DNA of 53,000 nucleotides from assembly GCA_964468655.1 (NCBI GenBank), contig CAYXUG010000007.1:1-53000 (forward strand). Direction: 5' to 3'. The stretch comes from CAYXUG01 sp964468655. Lineage in GTDB: Bacteria > Fidelibacterota > Marinisomatia > Marinisomatales > CAYXUG01. Below are positions 7,435 through 15,386 of the stretch, in pieces. The stretch's first letter is position 1, and each line of letters opens with the position of its first letter. The notes below the pieces were generated by a model. That model had not been told where the DNA came from. It worked only from the letters and a program-made list of their open reading frames with translations, and did not search any database. The position numbers were made by a program, and so were the translations under genes.

Positions 7435-8133
7435 TTGGATCTGACATCAGTTTATCGTGATAAATCATCTTCCCTCACTTCCAAGGTAACTCTTGCACTT
7501 CTTCACCTTGCAATTGTAGTGGGTGTATTGTGGATTTTATTCGGGAATGGTTCCTCAATTATTGACCGAATGATTGGCATTGAACAGCAAACAGGGTCAA
7601 CTGTCCGGAAGTCGGTTTTGGCTATGGCTTCTGTTCTTTACTTTCTCCGGTCCTTCCCCACACTTTTTGTATTCATGAAGCGTAGAATGCCGTGGTCGGA
7701 AGTTGCAACGGTAGCCGTTTGGGTAGGTATTTTCAACTTTCTGTTCGCTTATATTGGTAGCCGGAGCGAAATACAGTTCGGAGTGGCTGGAATTCTTGGA
7801 AGTGTACTGTTAGTTTCGGGATCGGTCATCCATACCGGTTCTGAATGGCAGCGCCATGTGTGGAAGCAGAAACCGGAAAACAAGAGGCACCTCTTTACCG
7901 GCGGATTGTGGAATTTTTCCCGCCACATCAATTATTTCGGCGATATCGTTCTTTTTACCGGCTGGGCATTATTGACAGGATACCTCGCATTGTTGACAAT
8001 CCCACTACTCATGTTGTGCGGTTTTGTATTTCTCAACATCCCGGGACAGGATCAATATCTGGCAGAGAGATACGGGGAAGAATATCGATCATATGCAAAT
8101 GATACAGCACGGCTGATTCCCTTTATCTATTGA
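7435..8133 (+). CDS. DUF1295 / steroid 5-alpha-reductase-like membrane protein
   Basis: A 232-residue polytopic membrane protein. The C-terminal block GGLWNFSRHINYFGDIVLF, followed by PGQDQYLAERYGEEYRSY, is the signature of DUF1295, which belongs to the isoprenylcysteine-methyltransferase/steroid-reductase fold; the family usually has HPNYFGE where this has HINYFGD. About six membrane segments are visible. The proposed start is a TTG with only a weak purine-rich site upstream, so the exact start is uncertain. The substrate is unknown; lipid or sterol-like double-bond reduction is the family expectation. Confidence 0.8.
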   Translation: MDLTSVYRDKSSSLTSKVTLALLHLAIVVGVLWILFGNGSSIIDRMIGIEQQTGSTVRKSVLAMASVLYFLRSFPTLFVFMKRRMPWSEVATVAVWVGIFNFLFAYIGSRSEIQFGVAGILGSVLLVSGSVIHTGSEWQRHVWKQKPENKRHLFTGGLWNFSRHINYFGDIVLFTGWALLTGYLALLTIPLLMLCGFVFLNIPGQDQYLAERYGEEYRSYANDTARLIPFIY

Positions 8134-8287
8134 TAATTTCAGTAGAGTTAAAGAATTTCCATTTGAATCCACAGAAACATTTTGTAATATTCTAAATGAA
8201 GACATGGTTAGGAACGAAAATAAATTTAAAAATGTTATTTCAAAGCTAATATGAATTACCCATCAACCTATCAACTAGGAGATTAGA

Positions 8288-9646
8288 ATGAAGCAAATAA
8301 TAAATACTGTCTTTATAATATCATTTTTAATAACAGGAATTTTATCCGGTCAGCAATCTAGCTCCTTCAGTTTTAACTATGCAGGAAGTATTAACGGTAC
8401 TTTCTCCGTTTCCGGTGATTTTAATCCGTTAATTATTCCTTCAGACGGCGTTGTAACTGCTCAGGAAGAAATTGATGGAATTACTTATTCTACTTTCTCT
8501 GGAGTTGAAGCAGTTTCCATTGATAGTATTAATCTTGGAGCTATTCTTCTTCAGCAAGCAGGTGAATTGGTTTTGGGCGAATATCCTGTTGATCCTGTTA
8601 CAAATTCAGCAATGTTTGGATTCGCACTCGGCGCCACAGTGACGGAATTTCCTGATGATATTGACGACCTCGAAGCTGATGCAATTTATCTAAGTATCGG
8701 TGGGCTAATTACAATCACCGAAATCACCGAAACTACCAAATCAGGGACTTTCTTTGGTTTCATGATGAATATGGACGATCCTGCGGATATTGTTGAAGTA
8801 AACGATGGTGAATTCACTGTGAATACTGCCACAATTTTTCAACCCTATTTAGAAGGAGATTACAGTTTTGACTATTTGGGTACTGAGATGAGTGGAAATT
8901 ATTCAGTTTCCGGAACGATTGATCCCTTCAATCTTCCCACTGAAGGAACCGCTGGGTTTTATGGATTTTCGAGTGATACTTCCATATTGATTATTACCGG
9001 TGTTGAAACATTTATTGTTGATGAAGTTGATAGTGTAAATATTGGAGCTATTATAATTAATAAACCGGGTGAATTGGAGCCGGGAACCTATACTGTTGAT
9101 CCCATATTCCAGACGGTCTTGTTCGCATTTGTTTTAGGAGCGGATTTCACCACAATACCGGAAGATCTGGAAGATATTGTTGCGGACAAAGTTTATATCA
9201 GTGCAACAGGTTCCATCACAATTTCTGAATTATCCGATAGTTCGCTGACGGGCTCATTTTCAGGCGCAATGCTGAATCTTTCGAATCCCCTCGATTTTCT
9301 GAGTGTTACCAACGGAAGTTTTTCCCTGAGTCCGGGTGAAATTCTAGCAGTGGATGATTCTAATCCTGACATTTCAATGCCTTCTCTTTTGGAATTAAAG
9401 CAAAATTATCCTAACCCATTCAATCCTGTGACAACAATTAAATTTATCTTAGAGACGCAAAGCATTGCGTCTCTACAAATTTTTGATGTGAATGGTCGTC
9501 AGGTAGAAACTTTGCTCAACGAAAGACTGGAACCGGGATTTCACTCGGTTCAATGGAATGCACAGAATGAAAGTTCGGGGATTTACTTTTACCGGATTTC
9601 TGCCGGTGAATTTTCTGAAGTTGGTAAGTGCATATTATTGAAATAA
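8288..9646 (+). CDS. Secreted protein with internal duplication and type IX sorting domain
   Basis: A 452-residue exported protein with AGGAG before the ATG. A signal peptide (about 1-21, ending SGQQ) is followed by two homologous units of about 155 residues (about 26-185 and 190-350). Each begins like YSFDYLGTEMSGNYSVSGT, contains INLGAI/VNIGAI, and later SGTFFG/TGSFSG. A C-terminal sorting domain starts near 367 with LELKQNYPNPFNP and ends in an Ile/Leu/Lys tail, so the protein should cross the outer membrane by type IX secretion and be attached to the surface. Residues 388-396 are encoded by a GAGACG palindrome (9450-9475). The repeated unit is not a family I recognise. Confidence 0.8.
   Translation: MKQIINTVFIISFLITGILSGQQSSSFSFNYAGSINGTFSVSGDFNPLIIPSDGVVTAQEEIDGITYSTFSGVEAVSIDSINLGAILLQQAGELVLGEYPVDPVTNSAMFGFALGATVTEFPDDIDDLEADAIYLSIGGLITITEITETTKSGTFFGFMMNMDDPADIVEVNDGEFTVNTATIFQPYLEGDYSFDYLGTEMSGNYSVSGTIDPFNLPTEGTAGFYGFSSDTSILIITGVETFIVDEVDSVNIGAIIINKPGELEPGTYTVDPIFQTVLFAFVLGADFTTIPEDLEDIVADKVYISATGSITISELSDSSLTGSFSGAMLNLSNPLDFLSVTNGSFSLSPGEILAVDDSNPDISMPSLLELKQNYPNPFNPVTTIKFILETQSIASLQIFDVNGRQVETLLNERLEPGFHSVQWNAQNESSGIYFYRISAGEFSEVGKCILLK
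9450..9475. repeat. GAGACG palindrome in the sorting domain of a type IX cargo gene
   Basis: An 11-bp perfect stem, TAGAGACGCAA/TTGCGTCTCTA, with an AGCA loop, followed by C to give the typical CTAC end. It shares the stem base with the REP palindromes around the RAYT gene. It is read in frame as LETQSIASL, between two strands of the sorting domain. Confidence 0.85.
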
Positions 9647-9653
9647 TGAATGA

Positions 9654-9839
9654 GTGAAACCTGCAACACTAATAGCAATTGTCATTTTTTCACTGGTATC
9701 TCTGCTTCATCTCGTCAGAGTGATTTACCGGTTGGATTTCATGATTGGTGATAAATTAATTCCTATGTGGGTCAGCGTATTGGGATGTATCATTCCGGCT
9801 GGTGTTGCATTCGAACTTTGGCGGGAATCGAAAAAATAA
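9654..9839 (+). CDS. Small two-helix membrane protein, conserved hypothetical
   Basis: A 61-residue protein starting GTG, 7 bases after the stop of the preceding cargo gene. Two membrane helices are visible: TLIAIVIFSLVSLLHLVRVI and MWVSVLGCIIPAGVAFELW, with a short polar tail. I recall similar small proteins in other bacteria, but no function is known. Its closeness to the upstream gene suggests shared transcription. Confidence 0.65.
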   Translation: MKPATLIAIVIFSLVSLLHLVRVIYRLDFMIGDKLIPMWVSVLGCIIPAGVAFELWRESKK

Positions 9840-9864
9840 AGTCTAATAAAACAGAGAGGTTACT

Positions 9865-10614
9865 ATGAAAAAGTTTACTTTTGTTTTTCTTTTGTGTTCG
9901 ATTTTGGTTTCTACCGGAAAAAGTCAACAACCGAAATGGTCATTCGGGTTCGAATATTCCCCCAGCATTTTATCAACCACAATTATAGATATTTGGTTTC
10001 CACCTTCGGTCTACTATCAAAGCATCATAGAAACAAAATCTGATGCCTATTTTTCTTATTTAATTCATCCTAAAGTTGCTATAACCGCAAGTTTCGGAAT
10101 TACTGAAAAGGTAAGTGAATACAGGTATGAACGTTACTGGGACTATGATAGCGGTGATAATTATCCGCCTGATTCCAATGGATATATTTCAAATGAATCT
10201 ATCAATATTCTTAAGTTCGGTATCGGATTGAAATATTATTTTAAACAATTTGAAATAAAAAAAGTCAGACCATTTACTATCCTGGAATTTGGTAAACAGA
10301 TTGCTAAAGTAACTGATGACTTCACTGATTTGTTTGAAGAACCGGATGACAGTCCACCTACTGAAAACGAGGATGAGTATTACAGTGATTTGAATTCACC
10401 TGATTTTCTGACAGCGGGATTTGGGGCAGAATATACATTTAATGAATCCCTCTCACTGTATGCAACCTACCGGATTCAGTATGAAAAATTGAAAGCTGAA
10501 TATAACTACTATTATCAGTATGCTCAATACTACGACTTAGAGGAACAATTTAAAGAAAGAGAGGAAATCCAAGTTAAAAACTGGGCGAGTATTGGATTAA
10601 ATTTTTATTTCTAA
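9865..10614 (+). CDS. Outer-membrane beta-barrel protein
   Basis: A 249-residue protein with a signal peptide (MKKFTFVFLLCSILVSTGKSQ). Strands alternate with aromatic residues, with repeated phrases such as ILKFGIGLKYYFKQF and FLTAGFGAEYTFNESLSLYA, and it ends with an aromatic residue (INFYF-like), the usual signal for barrel insertion. An acidic, Tyr-rich insertion (about 160-180) and a Tyr-rich stretch (about 210-225) look like surface loops. AGAGG lies upstream of the ATG. Ligand unknown. Confidence 0.75.
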   Translation: MKKFTFVFLLCSILVSTGKSQQPKWSFGFEYSPSILSTTIIDIWFPPSVYYQSIIETKSDAYFSYLIHPKVAITASFGITEKVSEYRYERYWDYDSGDNYPPDSNGYISNESINILKFGIGLKYYFKQFEIKKVRPFTILEFGKQIAKVTDDFTDLFEEPDDSPPTENEDEYYSDLNSPDFLTAGFGAEYTFNESLSLYATYRIQYEKLKAEYNYYYQYAQYYDLEEQFKEREEIQVKNWASIGLNFYF

Positions 10615-10648
10615 TTGGTCTTGGTATATACAATAAAATTATAAATAA

Positions 10649-10984
10649 TCAATCTTCAATAATCAATTCATCCGGCACATCCACCTCCATCATTAACAAT
10701 GCTTGTCCATAAGTTTTTCCCTGAGCGTCAATTTGTAGTGTTTCACTTCCTCCCCCTGAAAGTGAGTCCTCCAGAATAAAATTGAATGCAGAGAGGTTCG
10801 GCAGTTTATATCTGATCACTTTTCCCTTCACAATTGAACCGAAATGGGATTTCACAGCAACATCAGTTAGATTATCCTTTGCCCACTCATATAGCTCAGT
10901 TGATTTAAAAATTAGTCCCACATTTGTGTTGGCTCCCTTATCCCCGGACCGGGCATGAGCGATGTCGTAAAGTTTAACTTTCAA
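10649..10984 (-). CDS. AtuA-related C-terminal domain protein
   Basis: A 111-residue protein matching the ferredoxin-like domain that in AtuA proteins is often fused to the C-terminus: LYDIAHARSGDKGANTNVGL is its hallmark. Here it is a separate polypeptide. The start is TTG, overlapping the stop of the cupin gene by 11 bases; no other in-frame start follows the upstream stop. It should act with the 452-residue AtuA protein from 11332-12690, in CoA-linked breakdown of branched or terpene-like acids. No catalytic role for this domain is established. Confidence 0.8.
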   Translation of the reverse strand: MKVKLYDIAHARSGDKGANTNVGLIFKSTELYEWAKDNLTDVAVKSHFGSIVKGKVIRYKLPNLSAFNFILEDSLSGGGSETLQIDAQGKTYGQALLMMEVDVPDELIIED

Positions 10985-11237
10985 ACCTGTAATGCTTTCT
11001 CACTTTTTCAATAACGTTCCAATTGCAGGACAGTCCTTTTGGAAATGTAACCATATCTCCAGCTCCAAATTCAACCTCACCATTGTCCGTAGATACCTTT
11101 ACCTTTCCCTCAAGCAGATAACAGACTTCTGTCTCTGAATAGGACCATGGGAATTCGAATGGTTCACATTCCCAGATGGGGCAAGTTGAGATTTCCTGAA
11201 TTTCTTCTTCAGTTGGTTTTTTGATTTCTAATTTCAT
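10974..11237 (-). CDS. Small cupin protein (DUF861-like)
   Basis: A single cupin domain of 87 residues, of the ureidoglycine-hydrolase-like DUF861 type: PFEFPWSYSETEVCYLLEGK, GAGDMVTFPKG and CNWNVIEKVRKHY. I prefer the ATG at 11237 to the TTG at 11258, because the ATG lies in the expected place before the conserved part. It sits between the two AtuA pieces and overlaps the smaller one. Cupins of this type often bind a metal and a small ligand; here the usual His ligands are mostly replaced, so a regulatory or structural role is possible. Confidence 0.75.
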   Translation of the reverse strand: MKLEIKKPTEEEIQEISTCPIWECEPFEFPWSYSETEVCYLLEGKVKVSTDNGEVEFGAGDMVTFPKGLSCNWNVIEKVRKHYRFES

Positions 11238-11331
11238 TTCGTCTCTAATTTTTTTCAATTAAATAACAATTTGAAACAATTTCGCTCCGCTTCATTGTTT
11301 CACTCCAGCTAAGATTAAAAAATAAAAAAAT

Positions 11332-12690
11332 TTAAACAGAAACAACTTTAACACTCACTTCAATTTCATCTTTCGGGATAAGTGTGGGCCAAAATGCAAT
11401 CACATCCTGCGGTTTCGGTCTGCCACCTGCAAATCCAGTGACACCAGGAGGTCCTGTTGTAATCACCGGAGCAATCTCTTTACCAAATCTTGATACCTTC
11501 TCCCTATCATCATCCCGGACGCTCAGTCGCAGTACCACTTCAGGTAAATCCTCCGGAATTTCGGCGATTTCACCATGACATGCGCCCGTTCCCAGCAACT
11601 CGGACCTTTTCTCATCAAAGGTGCATCCGGAATTATTCAACCGTTTCCAGACAATGTTCGAAACAAGCTGTGCTTTTTCCACTGCTCTCGGTCCGCTGAT
11701 CGTCAGTTCACCGGATGCCTTAAAACCGGCGTGATACGCCATGGAAACTTTGTAACTATCCGGTGGCGGTTCGCCGGAAACCTTGGAAACTTTTACCCTG
11801 TCTTTTCCATCCTCATCTAGAGTAAATGAAGTAAAGTCCACTACAACATCTGGTGAAATGTAGTTTTTCGGATCTCCCAGTTCGTAAAGGATTTGTTCTG
11901 ATACCGATAATTTGCTTACTATTCCGCCTGTACTTTCGTGCTTTGTAATGACAAATGTTCCATCATTTTCTGCTTCTACAATAGGATAACCGATATTGGC
12001 AAAATCTTCCACCTCCCACCACCGGCTGTAGTTGCCGCCGGTTGCCTGAGCGCCGCATTCCACAATGTGCCCTGCTACAGTGCCTGAAGCCAGCAAATCA
12101 TATTCCTTTCTACCCCATCCGAATTCATAAATCATGGGCGCAAGAACCAACCCTGGATCTGTTGACCTGCCGGTGATTACAATCTGAGCGCTCTCAGAAA
12201 GCGCATCAGCCAAAGGAAATGCACCGATGTAAACATTCGCTGCTGTGAGTGAATTTTTTCTGTATCCCAATGGTTCTCCTGAATCGAGATGTTCAAACAG
12301 GTGACCTTTTTCCAAAAGATCGGGGACACGACTTAATATATCGTCTCCTCCAACAATCCCAATTTTAATCTCACCTAAATTGTGATTTTGAATTACTTGT
12401 TTCAACGCATCCACACAAGCAGATGCATTCACACCACCGGCATTTGCTAAAACTTTGATATTTTTTTTAACCAATTCAGGCAGAAGCTGATCAATCATAT
12501 TTACAAAATCCGTTGCATACCCCATATCAGGATTCCGCTTTTTCAACCGCTGCATAATGGACATGGTAACTTCAGCCAGATAATCAAGCATGAGATAGTG
12601 GATTTCGCCTCCACGAACCAGATTGGCAGGCGCATCAATACTGTCTCCCCAGAAGCCCTGTCCGTTGGCTAATTTGATTAATTTATTCAC
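11332..12690 (-). CDS. AtuA family (DUF1446) acyclic terpene/acyl-CoA utilisation protein
   Basis: A 452-residue member of the DUF1446 family, which occurs in the acyclic terpene utilisation cluster and beside other acyl-CoA carboxylases. Typical parts are IKLANGQGFWGDS at the N-terminus, LANAGGVNASACVDAL, GRSTDPGLVLAPMIYEFGW, HIVECGAQATGGNYS, and GPPGVTGFAGGRPKPQDVI near the end. The start is GTG. The usual C-terminal domain is missing and is found as a separate gene two genes downstream. It is preceded by a carboxyltransferase gene 37 bases away. The biochemical reaction of AtuA is not established. Confidence 0.88.
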   Translation of the reverse strand: MNKLIKLANGQGFWGDSIDAPANLVRGGEIHYLMLDYLAEVTMSIMQRLKKRNPDMGYATDFVNMIDQLLPELVKKNIKVLANAGGVNASACVDALKQVIQNHNLGEIKIGIVGGDDILSRVPDLLEKGHLFEHLDSGEPLGYRKNSLTAANVYIGAFPLADALSESAQIVITGRSTDPGLVLAPMIYEFGWGRKEYDLLASGTVAGHIVECGAQATGGNYSRWWEVEDFANIGYPIVEAENDGTFVITKHESTGGIVSKLSVSEQILYELGDPKNYISPDVVVDFTSFTLDEDGKDRVKVSKVSGEPPPDSYKVSMAYHAGFKASGELTISGPRAVEKAQLVSNIVWKRLNNSGCTFDEKRSELLGTGACHGEIAEIPEDLPEVVLRLSVRDDDREKVSRFGKEIAPVITTGPPGVTGFAGGRPKPQDVIAFWPTLIPKDEIEVSVKVVSV

Positions 12691-12727
12691 AGATAATTTG
12701 TACTAATAAACTTTTGAATAGTACAAG

Positions 12728-14374
12728 TCAGACTTGTAATACACTAAATGACGGTGTGGGCATTTTGGGCTGATGCTCACAGATTTCCAAAGCACGGATT
12801 AAAACATTTCTGGTTTCTGCCGGTTTGATAATTGCATCCGTCCACATTCGTGCGGCAGCATATCGTGGATCGCTTTGTTTGTCGTAATTTGTCTTGATTT
12901 CAGCCACCACCTTTTTTCTTTCTTCATCGCTCACTTCACCCTTCATTTTCGCAAACCGGATTTCAGCCAGTGTGTTGGCTGCCTGACTCCCTCCCATGAC
13001 AACCAGTTTCGCAGAGGGCCACATGAACATAAACCGCGGATCATATGCCCTGCCGCTCATGGCATAATACCCGGCTCCGTAACTTCCGCCGATAATGACA
13101 GTTATTTTCGGCACAACACTGTTTGATACTGCTTGAACCATCTTTGCGCCATCTTTTGCTATTCCGCCCCATTCAGAATCGCGACCCACCATAAATCCGT
13201 TCACATCATGTAAAAAGATAATGGGTATCTTATCCTGATTACAGTTCATGATGAACCGTGCCGCCTTGTCGGAGGAATCGCTGTAAATAACCCCACCCAT
13301 CTGCATTTCACCCTGGTGTGATTTCACTACTTTCCGCTGGTTTGCAACAATACCAACAGAGTATCCACCAATCCTGCCGTGCCCGCAAATAACCGTTTTT
13401 CCATATTCATCTTTGTAAGGTTCAAATTCACTGCCGTCAAGAATTCTTGCGAGAATTTCATTAACATCGTATGGAATTCCATTTTCGGAAACCACTCCAT
13501 TCAAATCTTCAGAATCGTAAAGCGGATTTTTCGATGGTTTTCTGTTGAAATTCCCTGATTCACGCTCACCGATGGCTTCCATAAGATTCCTGATAATTTC
13601 GAGCGCCTCAACGTCATCTTTGGGATGATAATCTGCAGTTCCGCTGATTGCATTATGTGTGGTGGCGCCACCGAGTGTTTCGCTATCAATATCCTGCCCG
13701 ATTGCAGCTTTCACCAGAGCAGGTCCTGCCAAGAACATATTCGACCCTTCTGTCATGATAAATTTATCGCACATAACCGGCAGATATGCACCTCCTGCAA
13801 CACATGGTCCCATGACACTGGCAATCTGTGGAATACCCAATGCGGACAACCTTGCATTGTTATAAAAAATCCTGCCGAAATGTGCTTCATCCGGGAAAAC
13901 CTGATCCTGAAGCGGAAGGAATACCCCGGCTGAGTCAACGAGGTAAATAATAGGTAAATTATTTTCCAAAGCAATTTTCTGTACTCTTAAATTTTTCTTC
14001 AATGTCATTTCAAAATAAGCGCCCGCTTTTACTGTTGCATCGTTGGCAACAATGGCGCAGTCATGACCTGAAACTTTTCCGATTCCGGCAACTACACCTG
14101 CAGCAGGCGGAGAACCATATTCCTCATACATTCCCCAAGCTGCATAAATACCGAGTTCTAAAAATTGTGCATCTTTATCCAGCAGTTTTTCAATCCGTTC
14201 CCTTGCCGTTAATCTTCCCTTTTTGTGCTGAATTTCAATCCGTTTGCTCCCGCCCCCCTCACTTATTTTATTTTCTTCAGATTTAAACCGCTTTAAATTG
14301 TCCTCCATCCATTTCCGGGTTCGCTCAACATTTTTCGGATTCCAATTCTTTATGTCAGTGCCGATCGTTTTCAT
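12728..14374 (-). CDS. Acyl-CoA carboxylase carboxyltransferase (beta) subunit
   Basis: A 548-residue biotin-dependent carboxyltransferase subunit, of the methylcrotonyl/geranyl/propionyl-CoA carboxylase type. Two crotonase-like halves are visible: an N-terminal one with KGRLTARERIEKLLD, YLVDSAGVFLP and GPCVAGGAYLPVMCD, and a C-terminal one with FLHDVNGFMVGRDSEWGG and IIGGSYGAGYYAMSGRAYDP. The normally conserved GGEQAA near 470 is GGSQAAN here. The family total is about 530-550 residues. The position next to atuA favours methylcrotonyl- or geranyl-CoA over propionyl-CoA, but sequence alone does not settle it. The partner biotin carboxylase/carrier subunit is not in this window. Confidence 0.88.
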   Translation of the reverse strand: MKTIGTDIKNWNPKNVERTRKWMEDNLKRFKSEENKISEGGGSKRIEIQHKKGRLTARERIEKLLDKDAQFLELGIYAAWGMYEEYGSPPAAGVVAGIGKVSGHDCAIVANDATVKAGAYFEMTLKKNLRVQKIALENNLPIIYLVDSAGVFLPLQDQVFPDEAHFGRIFYNNARLSALGIPQIASVMGPCVAGGAYLPVMCDKFIMTEGSNMFLAGPALVKAAIGQDIDSETLGGATTHNAISGTADYHPKDDVEALEIIRNLMEAIGERESGNFNRKPSKNPLYDSEDLNGVVSENGIPYDVNEILARILDGSEFEPYKDEYGKTVICGHGRIGGYSVGIVANQRKVVKSHQGEMQMGGVIYSDSSDKAARFIMNCNQDKIPIIFLHDVNGFMVGRDSEWGGIAKDGAKMVQAVSNSVVPKITVIIGGSYGAGYYAMSGRAYDPRFMFMWPSAKLVVMGGSQAANTLAEIRFAKMKGEVSDEERKKVVAEIKTNYDKQSDPRYAAARMWTDAIIKPAETRNVLIRALEICEHQPKMPTPSFSVLQV

Positions 14375-14414
14375 TTTCGTTGTTTACTCTAATTCGAAGT
14401 TTTAATACAATATT

Positions 14415-15386
14415 TTATTCTGTCCAGCTTCCGATTGATTCATACTTAGCGTGCCGTGTGCTGATTAGTTTCTCATTGTCAAAATGAGATAAATCGCTCA
14501 ATTCTTCCAGAATAACTTTTTTCACTGAATCCGCCATCATCTCGTAATCCCTGTGAGCTCCTCCCAATGGTTCAGAAACGATTCGGTCACAAATTCCCAT
14601 TTCCTCCAAATCCTGTGCTGTCACTTTCATGGCGTCTGCCGCTTGTTCTGCTTGTTTGGCGTCACGCCAGAGAATGGCAGCGCACCCTTCCGGACTGATA
14701 ACAGAAAACCACGTATTCTCCAGCATTATAAGCCGGTCACCGATTCCGATTCCTAGGGCACCACCGCTGGCACCCTCACCAATAACGATAATCAAAATCG
14801 GCACTGTTATCATTGTCATTTGTAAAATGTTCTGGGCAATTGCTTCCGCTTGTCCCCGTTCTTCAGATTCTATCCCAGGATAAGCGCCGGGGGTATCCAC
14901 AAGACAAATAATAGGACGGTTATATTTTTCTGCAAACTTCATCACCCTCAATGCTTTACGGTATCCTTCAGGATTTGACATTCCAAAATTCCTGTAAATA
15001 TTCTCTTTTGTATTTTTCCCTTTCTGATGGCCTATATAAACAACTTTCTGCCCATCAAGAGTACCAAATCCTGCTACTATAGATTTGTCATCTCCAAAAT
15101 ATCTGTCCCCATGAAGTTCAAAAAAATCTGACGACCATCGTTTAATATAATCAAGTGTGTAAGGTCTTTTGGGGTGCCGGGCAATGAGGACTCTCTGCCA
15201 GCGGTTTAGATTTGAATAAATCTTCTGGATCAGCTTTTTATGTTTCTGCTCCAATCGGTTTATCTCGGGAAGAAGATCAGTCTGACCCGAATCGTTCAAT
15301 AATTTAAGATCGGCTATTTTTGTTTCCAACTCCAGAATTGGTTTTTCAAAATCTAATGCAAATTCAGCCATTGAATCGTCTCTCAT
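14415..15386 (-). CDS. accA: Acetyl-CoA carboxylase carboxyltransferase subunit alpha
   Basis: A 323-residue AccA, the acetyl-CoA binding half of the carboxyltransferase of acetyl-CoA carboxylase, for malonyl-CoA and fatty acid synthesis. Seen: the N-terminal helical part beginning FALDFEKPILELETKI, FFELHGDRYFGDDKSIVAGF, the crotonase core CLVDTPGAYPGIESEERGQ, EGASGGALGIGIGDRL and SPEGCAAILWRD. The first ATG (15386) overlaps the upstream glycosyltransferase gene by 23 bases; an ATG at 15371 (MAEFAL) is equally likely. It is followed 40 bases on by another carboxyltransferase gene, so two biotin-carboxylase systems share one transcript. No accD gene is present in the window. Confidence 0.95.
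   Translation of the reverse strand: MRDDSMAEFALDFEKPILELETKIADLKLLNDSGQTDLLPEINRLEQKHKKLIQKIYSNLNRWQRVLIARHPKRPYTLDYIKRWSSDFFELHGDRYFGDDKSIVAGFGTLDGQKVVYIGHQKGKNTKENIYRNFGMSNPEGYRKALRVMKFAEKYNRPIICLVDTPGAYPGIESEERGQAEAIAQNILQMTMITVPILIIVIGEGASGGALGIGIGDRLIMLENTWFSVISPEGCAAILWRDAKQAEQAADAMKVTAQDLEEMGICDRIVSEPLGGAHRDYEMMADSVKKVILEELSDLSHFDNEKLISTRHAKYESIGSWTE

Noticed and set aside
11236..11250. GTCTCTAA near the cupin start and CGTCTCTC near the accA start as possible half REPs
   Set aside because: Neither has a second arm, and short matches of this size are expected by chance.
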